In this document: positions 48,170 through 58,735 of the stretch, one piece after another | How the letters are laid out: each line of letters starts with the position of its first letter | Position numbering within the stretch: position 1 is the stretch's first letter | Assembly (NCBI GenBank): GCA_036971475.1 | Contig: JBAIZL010000428.1 | Coordinates: forward strand, 554,001 to 618,000 | DNA from: Prosapia bicincta | Lineage: Eukaryota; Arthropoda; Insecta; Hemiptera; Cercopidae | Direction of reading: 5' to 3' | DNA: 64,000 bases | The notes under the pieces: generated by a model | Database searches by the model: none | What the model was told of the DNA's origin: nothing | Seen by the model: the letters and a program-made list of their open reading frames with translations, nothing else | Position numbers and translations under genes: made by a program

Positions 48170-49678
48170 TATTGTACTCTCGTTTGCTGTAACCTAGTTG
48201 CCAGAAGAAAAAAAGACTGTATATTTCTTATAATGATTGAAATGCAGGTTATGTTAAACAAAAAGTACTTTTCAAAGATCACAATAAAAGGTTACATTTT
48301 CCCACTGTGTAGCAGAATACCTATCATAATAATTTATAGTGGGATGGTCCCATCTTTATTATTGTTCCGTAGAAGGTTTCAGAGTATTATTTGTGAACAT
48401 CAATTGATTATTTTACTAAAATGAAGTAAAAATAGGTAACTACAAATATATCTGATTAAATCATTGTTCGAAAGAAGATGAGAACTAGTCTAAAAAAGTG
48501 GTTTCGATTCTATGGATAGAAGGTAACTCCCCTGTTCTACATCGATAATTTGCTTATTTTTAAAACTTCGGAGTTAATTTCTGTTGTATTCTTCCATGAA
48601 TCAAGCTCATCTGTAAGTAAATTTTTTTTGCCGCAGAAATGGTTACAGTGATTTATTATGGATTGTGCTTGTTTAACTATTGCTAGCATGTGGCTATTCT
48701 GCTCCAGAATAGCAGCTACTGGTAGAGATAAGACTCCATAATTATTTTCACATTTTACGTCATTAGCACCTAAACTATTTAACATTTGAAAGAATGGTTC
48801 ACTTTTCTAGATGATCCCGAATGAAAATTTAAGTACTAAAATCACATTATGGGGGATGAATGAAATAAGAGTCCCAATTTTGTGTGTTATCTAATATAAC
48901 ATTTCTATTAAAACCCTAACTACTGCACTTCTTTATATTTAGACCTTTTACTTAAATAGATCCTATGATCAAAATGGTTTTTCTTTTTTGACTTGCAGTT
49001 AAAGATGTAAAAATTGCACAAGGTTTTTCATAACTTCAATAAAACAAAACACCATTCAGAGGATTGATGTATCTATATCATAATTTATAATTTAGATTAC
49101 TTGAATGAATATTAGGCGATAATGTGAGAGAAATTAATTTAAATTCAGAAACTAATAGAGAGCACCATAAAACATGAAAGTGTCAAAACACTACATGGGG
49201 GAAAAGAAAGGAATTCAAAATAAATTACGAGCTACAAATGATGAAAATCTTGTATTTTGCTAAAAACCTAATGAGGGCAAACTCATGAAGAAAGCTTTTT
49301 CGTTTTAAAACAGACCTCATTTAATACAAGATATTTAAAAAAAACTCCCATGATTTATTAATCCTAGGTTCTGTGAATTACATTATTTTTAAGAACCTCT
49401 GTAAATGTCAATCGCTAGAACAATACAAACTCTGTATTCCGCTACATAATGCTTTCAATGCATTCCAAAGCTTTTCAATAATGTAAATGCAAAACAATTT
49501 GAACAATTGAATGAAATAGTCTTGGTAATAAGATGTTTGTTATAATGGTGTGTATTTTTATATGTATGTGTGTGTGTGTGTGTGTGTGTGCGTATGTGTG
49601 TGATTATGTTGGTGTTTGTCTGTGTAAACTCACACTTTTAGATTATTTCTGATAAATTTCAACTCTTGAAATTGTTTA
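48170..49678. other. Intergenic, nothing recognised
   Basis: AT-rich; a (TG)n microsatellite lies at about 49562-49602. A 131-codon open frame at 48029-48424 crosses the Tigger 3 end and has no family resemblance. Confidence 0.55.
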
Positions 49679-49800
49679 GACTATATAGAAGACTGACAGA
49701 CGTACCTTGGTAACCACATCATATAAAAACGTTAAAATATATGTCATGTTTTGAATCCAATTTATTCTTTGTCAGTGGGAGAGAAACTGAATTTGTCAAA
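49679..49800. repeat. Diverged single arm of fold-back family D
   Basis: Shares GACTGACAGACNTACCTTGG and a TTTGTCAGTGGGAGAGAAAC-like stretch with the 51.2 kb palindrome, in the same order as its left arm. Only one arm is present. Confidence 0.5.
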
Positions 49801-50935
49801 GATCTGCAGACTCTGTTTTCCTGATTACATAAATTTATGTCTAATTTTTCTTGTAAAACTGTCTCCTAAGCAAAGCATATTCTCTTCATAGAAATAATAT
49901 GTTATTATATTTATAAAATTTTACATTTTGTAGAGGTTTATACAGGTTTATTGAAAACTACTTTAAGCGGTAAACTAGAAAAATAAACTGTTTCTTAGGT
50001 TAAAAATTATTACACCATAACTTATCAATAAGTTTGCTAATACTTTATTGCATTTGTATTTTATTATTTCGTTTAAAGAAAAATAATTGTATTTTTTTAA
50101 ATTAGCATTTAATATTAGGAATTTATAGTGTTTTTGTTAGACAGAAATTATTTATACTAGTTTCAATGAGTGATTTGCACAATTGTTTCTCCTTGATCAT
50201 TCTGCATTTTGTACATAAACTTTCCTGTCACAGAAACTCATAGGATTTTTTAAATTAAAATTGAATCATTTTTTACCTCTGAAAACCCTGTTTTCGACTT
50301 TTGTGCTTCCTGTTTTTGTATATTTGTAAACAATTAAAAAATATATTACTAGTCTGTGAGTTATGATATGTAAGCAGATTATTTTATAAGTGCAGCATAT
50401 GCTAATGTTTTTAAAATAAAGACAACTTAGTTGTTTCCTTGTTTGTTTAGCTTACCCTGTGTTTAGAGTGAAATAATCACTTAAAAAAAATATTTGCCTT
50501 ATTTAATAAGTTCATGATTTAAGAGAAAAAGGAATTGAAGTGTAATTGATTCTGAAAGAGATTTGGTTAATCGGAGCTTGGATAATTTTAGTTCTGCTAT
50601 ATTACAGGAAAGGTAGAGCCAGAGAGAAGTTGTGTCTTATGGATGAAGTGGTTGCTTTTTCTAAACCAATACAGAATTATTTAGAGCAGCAGTAAATACA
50701 GTTATAATAGCTAAAAATTTCACTTACACCAGTAACAGATTGTCAATTAATGAAGAATCTAATGAAATATTCTAGCAGAATATTAAGATCTATTTAGATT
50801 AAACTTAATTTTAAAAGAAAATTTTACTCTAAATTTCCTTTGTAATTTGCTCATAAAGACGAGACAAATAGAAGCTTTTACAACAGTTTAAATATCAAAC
50901 AAATTTGCTTTCAATTATATTTATATATATATATT
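49801..50935. other. Intergenic, nothing recognised
   Basis: AT-rich, no features seen. Confidence 0.5.
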
Positions 50936-50999
50936 CTTGATATTTTACGTTATCCATTGTTTTTCCGTTGCACTGACTTTATGAAGTTAATATATTAAC

Positions 51000-51000
<1 letters not shown>
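50936..51000 (-). mobile_element. PLE-A extreme end fragment
   Basis: About 60 bases match the reverse complement of 22540-22595, the outermost PLE-A sequence, with TA repeats on both sides. The short palindrome TGAAGTTAATATATTAACTT lies at its inner edge. Confidence 0.72.
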
Positions 51001-51062
<62 letters not shown>

Positions 51063-51086
51063 TTTTTTTATCTTACATATATCTGT

Positions 51087-51160
<74 letters not shown>
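51001..51160. repeat. (TA)n and (TG)n microsatellites
   Basis: TA to about 51040, TG to about 51061, unique bases, then TA again at about 51091-51159. Confidence 0.95.
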
Positions 51161-51162
<2 letters not shown>

Positions 51163-51190
51163 GGTTAGTTTTGGTTGGTAAAGATTATTT

Positions 51191-51566
51191 AGATTTTTTG
51201 GACTAGGAGACTGACAGACTTACCTTGGTAAGAGTCCACTCTGTAGTCTTGAAATAGAAACACATAAAAGCACTTAACCAATGATATATTTCAACCACTT
51301 AGTGGTCTTTGTCAATCAAAGAGAAAACACAAAAAGAAATATGAGAGAATGAAATAAAATAAATTAAATAAATATAAATTGTAATCATTACAATTTATTT
51401 TGTTTCATTCTCTCATATTTCTTTTTGTGTTTTCTCTTTGATTGACAAAGACCACTGTGTGGTTGAAATATATCATTGCTTAAGTGCTTTTATGTGTTTC
51501 TATTTCAAGACTACAGAGTGGACTCTTACCAAGGTAAGTCTGTCAGTCTCCTAGTCCAAAAAATCT
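51191..51566. mobile_element. Fold-back palindrome, family D
   Basis: Arms 51191-51385 and 51387-51566 are inverted with few changes apart from a 15-base AT-rich insertion in the left arm near the centre. No coding sequence. The right arm carries a hammerhead-like core. TA tracts lie close to both outer ends, as with PLE-A. I infer a Penelope-type end palindrome. Confidence 0.72.
51442..51474 (+). ncRNA. Hammerhead-ribozyme-like motif, family D
   Basis: Box TTGACAA (51442-51448), extra A, stem II GACCAC/GTGGTT with loop TGT (51450-51464), GAA, A, TATA, T, C (51474). A clear stem I was not found, so this is weaker than the PLE-A, PLE-B and family C motifs. Confidence 0.38.
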
Positions 51567-51880
51567 ATATATATATATATATATATATGTAGAGAGAGAG
51601 AGTCAAAATGGAGAGAGAGTCAAAATGTAGTCATGGAACTATGTTGCACTTATAAGTTTGAGAATGCCGATACTGCATAAAGCTTCACGTATGTAACATA
51701 ATAAAAGTGTATTAAGAAAAATAAAAAAATATATATTCTTGTTTATGAAAATATTATTCAACTATATATATATATGTCTGTGAAACATTCATTGAACGTG
51801 ATGTTTTATTCAAACGCAAAGTGCAACAAAAAATTACTAACTTTTTCAAGTAAAACTTTGAAAACTAGAAACGATTTAAA
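51567..51880. repeat. TA and GA microsatellites
   Basis: TA run to about 51588, GA units with a short duplicated GAGAGAGTCAAAATG to 51628, and another TA run near 51763-51774. Confidence 0.8.
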
Positions 51881-51884
51881 AAGT

Positions 51885-52720
51885 ACCTATACGAAGTTAC
51901 TGTATTTACAGTACTGTATTACTGTACATCGTATTTTATGTTTAATTTAATACAGTATTTTTTTCTCCAGATACGGTCTGTGTAGTGTATAAAACAGTTT
52001 GTGTTGTTTGAAATTGAATTGCGTATATAAAAATAAGATACTGATAGGTTGTTTGTATTCAAATAAAATCAGTATAGGCAGTTTTAAATGTAATACGGTT
52101 AATAAATAATACAGTTACTAAATTATGACCTACTGAGTTTGCTTCGATTAAATTCCGCTACGTTCAAGTCATGCTTCCTGAAAATGAATTGGTGAGTGTA
52201 CTTATTTACCAGTAAGTTATCATAAGCATTAGATAACTTATCATAATAGCCTATACAGAGTAGACCCTATGAAAAATATTGAATATGGATATCTAATACA
52301 ATGAAGAAACATTCTGAAAACATCAATAAAACATTTTGAACAACTTGAATTTCAAAAAATTGAAACATTATAAAACATTATCCTATATTAACATTGGCCT
52401 ATTACACTAACTACGCTCGCGATATTACACTGTATCCCTTTTATTACCTCAAGTGTGGTATGCATAATGCAGTAAGATGTGTAAGAAGGTCCTGGTAAGA
52501 GGGAAGGGGCTATTTGACTAGATCAGGGTGGTAAGTACAATATACCTTAAGGTAGCAGTGCTTCTGGCAGTTTAAAACCCGCTCCCAAGTTAATAGAAAA
52601 AAAAGATGTGTAAGATGGGGTGGGAGCATTCTTGACAACACAACCTCTAAATAACGAATACCTCTCTACAATGAATCTTTTCTCTGGATAATCGGCTTCG
52701 TTATACAGAGGTACGACATA
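51885..52720. mobile_element. Possible decayed non-autonomous Tigger-type element
   Basis: The right side, read inward, has GTACCTCTGTATAACGAAG and a second related block, the style of Tigger ends. A weak partner, AGTACCTATACGAAGTTACTG, is at the left. No transposase. Boundaries are uncertain. Confidence 0.32.
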
Positions 52721-55700
52721 TATATATATATATACATATGTTCTATTTGTCAAATATATTCTCCTATTAAATGTATATTTCATTTTCTTCACAGTTCCTT
52801 CTTTCTATAATCTGGCTTTTTTTTAAGCTTTAAGTAAAACAATGTGTTCCTCTAAAAAAAAACATCTCTCCACTGTATTCTACATGATTATACTTAGTAG
52901 ATAACCTTTAAATATTATTTGCTTCATGAACAACAAACACTCATAAAATAGAAACCAAACCAAATTTACTGGCATACCCCTTTGAAACATGTAACCTGCA
53001 AACCCGTTACATTAACTTATGACACTATGCTTAACTATGGAGGCAAAATATAGAAAACTGGGCTGAAGTTCCTTTAGATAAGATATGATTATATTCTCAA
53101 CTCTTATTAAGATCTGAATGGCTATTAAATAAAAGAAACTAAAGCTCTCTTAGGGCTGGCCCATAATGCAATAGGTATGCTGAAAAATACCATCACTAAG
53201 ATTCTATTAAGAAAGGTAATTCATAACCTTTTCTTCAATATTTTCTGTCTTTACAACCGTTGTCTAGGCGCTGACAAATAAAATATTTAGTGTAATAATT
53301 TTTCTATCCTATGGATAAAATACATATCCTCTTGGTTTGGAAGAGACATGTGACATTTGAATCTATAAAATAAATTGTTATAAGAATGAGAATGAAGTGA
53401 GCTTCACAATGATGAACTAAATGTTTAAACATTTTTGTTGATGTAAAATTTATACAAGAATAAGTGACCCAACTTCGGAGTAGTTGGAGAAAAAATACCA
53501 CTTACAACGTTGAAAGACATTGACTTGAGCCTTGAATTATTGGATTCAGATCTATTTAGCTTTGTTAAGTTGTAATTTTACAATAACCTAAAGTTTTTAA
53601 AACAAGTTGGTTTCCAAGTGGATGACTCATTTGTTTACTTATCCATGTGATCAAAAGATTAACATGTTTACTGCTAAAATCATACTATAATGTAACCTGA
53701 ATGCTCAATGCAAAAAAAATAATTAATTTCGATATCAATGGATGAATATTAATCATCTATCACTAAAAATCCCATTTTTGCCTTTTTAGAAGTTCAGTAA
53801 TTACAGTTACCACTTGCACCTGAAGACAATCTTCCTCACTAGCCAGGAGCTTTGGTTACCGGTCGCGCTAGGATTGGTATTCCGTACCACGGACTTTCAT
53901 CTATTTGAATACATATTATACAGTCTTTCATTGTCAACAAGTACAAAACTCTTAATATTTTATTAACATCTTATACTTACAATTATGTTAAACATAATTA
54001 AACTTCAAGTACTTCCCTGCCTACCCATCCGAATGCATTTTATTGTGTACAAATATATTCACAAAGTAAAATGCTAACTGTTGAGAAGCTATAAAAACAA
54101 TAACACAGTATAATTTCTAGAAACACACTGGCATGATTTGAGAAATAAGTACCACATGCTCCTGCATGTGTGGGTTTTTTGGGTTAGTAACCGTAGTTAC
54201 AGCACACAGAGAACTTACTTAATAATTTTTGTATATTTAAAATGGTTTAACAAGAAATAGTGGAATAGTATTTAACAACTGAGGCTTGAGTGAAATACTG
54301 TTAATTTTTTAGAATTTAAAATGAGAAATTACTATCTTTTCAATTACATTTTGAAAAAGATAAAATATTTCAAATTCATAAGAGATGATTTATTTGTTTT
54401 ATAACAGTGCTATCGATGAAAACATGTACATATGAAGTCTTCCACTGAAGAGGGTAGTTACTAAATCCTGAAGCAGCTAACTAAATCTCTGATATAAATT
54501 GCGAAATTGGAGTTGATTTAATTTTAAAGCTTATAACTATTACTATATAAATATTTTAACCAAAAAGAAATAAAAGGCCTTTCAGTAAAACCTTTTCCTT
54601 TTCTTGTCAAAGAAAAATAAAGAATATATGACAATAATTCTACCTGCTAAACTTTGAACAAACAATAGTATGACACACAAAAGTTGTGATTTTGCAACTT
54701 GCTTCAAAGAGGAAATATATAACATTAGTTTTAAAAATAAAATTTTAAGACTAATATTTTTATCTTGAAAGAGAACTACAAATATGATTTATCCTGTTTA
54801 TTATTGTTGAACAGTAGTAGAAGGTAGTATGAAACCCTACAAATATTTTGTGGAGGAAAAAGCCTTAAAATGTCCCTGGAAAATGGTGAAATGCTTGGAA
54901 ACATCTCAAGCTGAAACACATTCCATATGTATACTAACATCAGATGATATGCCACCATTTAGAAAGGCTCCTTTCATTTACTGCCTCTTCTACAGTGACA
55001 ATAATTTTAGAAAATTCAGATCCGGTTAGCCATTGGCTATGTGAGGTTACAAATGATTAAATCACAAACATTCAAATTGAAAGGAAAACACTTGCTATAA
55101 AAAGAGCACGAGTACACCAATTTGCAAGAAAAGTTTTACAAAATAAATCTAAACATTGGTTGGAGAAATGTTATTGCTTAAAAATTAGAAACAGATATAG
55201 AAATGGTATAATCCTCTCTTTTCAAGTTTAAAATATACTATTCTGATCCTAATCAGAGATTTTGGAGATGTATCTCTGTGTTTGCATCTCAACTGGTACA
55301 GTTGTATAGTGTCCAATTGTCATATTGACTGGAACTGGAAATGATGCATGCCTTATGTTTATTTCTGTTGCTCAGCCCTTGAAGAAATCATTCAGTAAAC
55401 CTTTGCTGCTTTCTTAACTTTCAATAACCGAGTTGTAAGTATTTACCTTCATTTCTGCACAGGATTAAAAAGTTAGTTGCTCTTTGATTATTGTCTGGCC
55501 AGGAAATTTGAACTTAGATGCAGAAATTTCTTGACATTATGAGTATTTAATACTAACTATATATTCCAGATATGAAATTTATAAACATTTTTGATCACCA
55601 AGAAGAAAGTAATAAAGGCACAAGCATATGGTTAAGAAAGCTTCAAGTACCATGATTTTACAGTATCAAGTATGAGAGTAACAGAAAGTCTTATTCTAGA

Positions 55701-56210
55701 AAAATTAATTGGTAATGTATTCTCATGAGACTTATACTATCTTTTGGACTCAAAGGCCTATACCTATGCTTTTAATAGATGAGTATAACTTATGTCTTAC
55801 CAGAGAACTAATTAAATAAATTATATTAATGATATTCTAAAGGTAACGAAAATTGTAAAAACTAATTATGCTTTTCTCTTACTGATTTTCTTTACCAGTT
55901 CCAGGGTTGCTGCTATAACATTAAATTCCTTACATAATGGTGTGTATTTGTTTAAATCTGTAGGTGTTAAGTACATCTTCGACCATGGTTTCCACTATGA
56001 TTTTTGTATAAGTAAATTTTGTACATAACATATTGAGTAATAACTAAATTAAAGCTATTCAGTCGTGTTAGAGCTACTATACGTATTATGTATATACTTG
56101 CATACAAATTTTAATCATTATTAAATATTCTAGCTTGTATTTGAAATTATATTTTTGAAAAATGTTTAATGTGTTATTTTATTATACAATATCAAGAGCA
56201 CAGTGGTACA
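52721..56210. other. Intergenic, nothing firm recognised
   Basis: AT-rich. A GC-richer patch at 53815-53910 and a 66-codon frame at 54829-55029 match no family that I know. Confidence 0.5.
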
Positions 56211-56551
56211 TAATGTCACAATGAGAATATTGGAAGGAACCCCAATACCACAAAAATAACAAATGAAACAAGTTACTTAAGATTAAACCCTTATGTACAT
56301 TTCGATGACCATGACACCATCATCATAGGGTCTATTACAAAACTACGTTCTAGCAATTAAGAATTTACAAACTTAAGTGATCTTTCTAGTTTGTAACTTC
56401 TTGTTTGCTAGATTGTAATTTTGTAATAAGACCCTCTGATGATGATGACATGGTCATTGAAATGTACATAAGGGTTTAATCTTAAGTAACTTGTTTCATT
56501 TGTTATCTTTGCGGTATTGGGGTTCCTTCCAATATTTTCATTGTAATGTTA
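56211..56551. mobile_element. Fold-back palindrome, family C, copy 1
   Basis: Arms 56211-56356 and 56405-56551 are inverted copies with a few mismatches. Each arm has a hammerhead-like core. No coding sequence. I infer a Penelope-type end palindrome of another family. Confidence 0.72.
56429..56477 (+). ncRNA. Hammerhead ribozyme candidate with canonical core, family C
   Basis: Stem I AGACCCT (56429-56435) pairs with AGGGTTT (56471-56477), seven pairs including one G-U. Box CTGATGA (56436-56442) is canonical. Extra T, stem II GATGAC/GTCATT around loop ATG (56444-56458), GAA, A, self-complementary TGTACA (56463-56468), T, A as the cleavage position. This is the most complete motif in the window by canonical rules. 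Confidence 0.58.
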
Positions 56552-57404
56552 TTTTATTACTATTGACAGATATCAGTTTTAGAAGCAAAAACGTATTCGT
56601 TATAACACAAAGTACTGGCAATGTAGAGGCTCCATGCAAAGATATTTCAAACAGCATTTCATCCAAGTAGAGTTTTGAATATATTCCTTTTTATAGAAAG
56701 ATTAATTTTGAGGTGATATATTTTCAAATGGTTCAATTTACTATATATTTAAACCATGTTGAAACTCTTTTCCTTTGGGCTTTGGAATAATATTCTTTTT
56801 AAAACAATATTTTTGTTTAAATAAAATAGCAATGCCAAAATATCTCTCACAATAAGGAGTATTATTCCTTATAATATTCAGAAAAAAGTAAAGGCCTAAT
56901 AATAAGGAACATAGCCTAGAAAGCTTTCATTTTTTGTTCACTTTATATGTTTTTTTTGTGTAATTTCAATTGTTTGTATGCTACTATATTTTATAATTGC
57001 TGTTACATATGGTAATTAATAATATTCATGTTTTTGTCTATAGCTGTATTATACATAAGAGCATGCACTTAGTTCTGACATTTGCAAACCTGCATGAATG
57101 TAAAACATCTTTGATCAATTAACTTATATAACATATGCATGAATTAGTTTATTAATTTTATTCAAATGGTAAAAAATTAAACTATTACAAATGATTGTAA
57201 TGTCCACAATTTATTAATGCTTATTATAAAAAAATATATAACTCTTGAAATATTAAATTAAACCAAACTTATCCTGTGGATATGAAAATAATCCTGTAGT
57301 TTAGAACTTATTTTTAGATTTAACATGAAATATATATATTTGTCTAATTATGACTTTAAATAGTTTTAGAAATCAATCATCCTTTTACTCTGTATTTTAA
57401 TGTA

Positions 57405-57740
57405 CAATATCAAGAGAACAGTGGTACAATATATTACAATAAAAATATTGGAAAACACCTCAATCCTTCAAAAATAATATCAAAATAAGTAATATAAGAA
57501 GTTATCTAAGATTAAAACCTTATGTACATTTCGATGGCCATATCATTAGAGGGTCTTATTACAAAATTAGAATCTAGAATACAATAATTTACAAACTAGA
57601 CTGACTCGGGTATTATACCATTCATGTATTCTACACACATGAATAAGTAATGTACATTAGAGGTTAATCTTAGGTAACTTGTAATTGTTTATTATTTTTT
57701 TGGTGTTGTGATTTTGTTAATATTTTTTAATGTATTCTAA
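57405..57740. mobile_element. Fold-back palindrome, family C, copy 2 (degraded)
   Basis: The left arm matches copy 1, including a minus-strand core at 57517-57559 (TCGATGGCCAT..., box decayed to CTAATGA). The right arm (about 57645-57740) keeps the flanks but has lost the core. Confidence 0.6.
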
Positions 57741-57859
57741 CGTTAATTTGTTTTTTATCTAAAATTTTAATATTAATTTGTTATGAATTTACTTTCAATC
57801 GATCTATTTAAATCCATTCATTATTCTAACTTAAACAACCACACAAATCTTAAACCGTT

Positions 57860-58363
57860 GCTTAAAATTAAAATCCCCTCCCCACATCGGATCCATCAAT
57901 TTGTCCAACGATTTTCCCCCGACACAAAACACCATGACGATGTCTGAGGGTGGGGTGGGAAATGTTAGTTTAATGGTTCGGACGCTTGGGGCGCTGCGTA
58001 CGTCGGGTCGAATTGATCCAGTCTCCCCGACCCCCGAAAAAGCAAAACCACTTCCCCTAAAAGTCTTTCTTCTGATTCCAAAAAACTGTGTTCCATTAGT
58101 GAATGTGTTGAGTTTAAATTGTTTTTTTTAAGTGCGCGAATGGTCAGTACAAATAGAAGAATGAAATTTGTGAGGTAGTGAAATCTTTTACTAGTTTACT
58201 AGAGTGTAGATTGTAAGGGGAATGACCTGAAATAATGCATTTGATTGAAACATATCGTTTTAAGTGATACAATAAAATAAATAGACATGTTTAAACAAAT
58301 AAAGACTTTAAAGTATAATTTGGATTTATAAATCGAACTAGGTATAAATTTATAAAAGGTAAA
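57860..58363 (+). promoter_or_regulatory. CpG-rich region and 5' UTR upstream of VGAT
   Basis: Bases 57890-58080 are far richer in GC and CpG than the surroundings (for example GCTGCGTACGTCGGGTCG). They lie 300-450 bases before the VGAT start codon. Probably promoter or first non-coding exon. A 76-codon frame here shows no conserved protein. Confidence 0.5.
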
Positions 58364-58735
58364 ATGGCGCAGTTTGGTCGTTTATACGTTCCGCCATGGC
58401 GAGCCGTAGTAAACGTGGCGTGGGAAACTGTTAAGAGCACAATCCCCGAGAAAAGTAAACTGATCCGGAGAAATCAGACAGAAATGGCATCGATGCCGGG
58501 GCCGGGGAATACGTATGGCACGGAAACCCGAGTAGCCGAGGAAGACTTTGCAGGGGGAGATGGATATGCTAAAGAGGATGGCTTCACGCCGAGACAGAGC
58601 TACCAGCAGTCTAGAGGGGCCACCATGAGCATGGCGAGTGGAGGCAGTTTTGACGAGTTCGGAGGCGGGGAGGGCAAAAGTAGACACAAGATTAACGAAT
58701 GGCAGGCTGCATGGAACGTCACAAATGCTATACAG
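58364..58735 (+). CDS. SLC32A1: Vesicular inhibitory amino acid transporter (VGAT), first coding exon
   Basis: Loads GABA and glycine into synaptic vesicles by proton exchange; 10-11 membrane segments of the amino acid/auxin permease family, in synaptic vesicle membranes. This exon encodes only the cytosolic N-terminus: 124 codons from the Met at 58364 to the donor ATACAG|GTGGGT, phase 0. It ends in KINEWQAAWNVTNAIQ, which matches the invariant (K/R)I(T/N)xWxAxWNVTNAIQ immediately before the first membrane segment of VGAT/UNC-47. The N-terminal PPWRAVVNVAWETVKS stretch and the Gly/Ser-rich linker are lineage-specific. The start is supported by an in-frame Met with an adenine-rich context and a CpG-rich promoter upstream. 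Base composition is much richer in GC than the surroundings. The remaining exons lie beyond the window. Confidence 0.93.

Noticed and set aside
48029..48424. 131-codon plus-strand frame
   Set aside because: Starts inside the Tigger 3 right end and runs into unique sequence; no domain or signal found.
53815..53910. GC-richer patch with CTGAAGA, checked as tRNA or hammerhead
   Set aside because: No cloverleaf, no T-loop GTTCNA box in the right place, and no GAAA downstream of the box.
54829..55029. 66-codon frame with Cys/Pro-rich content
   Set aside because: Looked at as a possible exon, but no family resemblance and no convincing splice sites at both ends.
57901..58131. 76-codon frame in the CpG-rich patch before VGAT
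   Set aside because: No known motif; the GC-rich composition explains the absence of stops. Treated as promoter/5' UTR.
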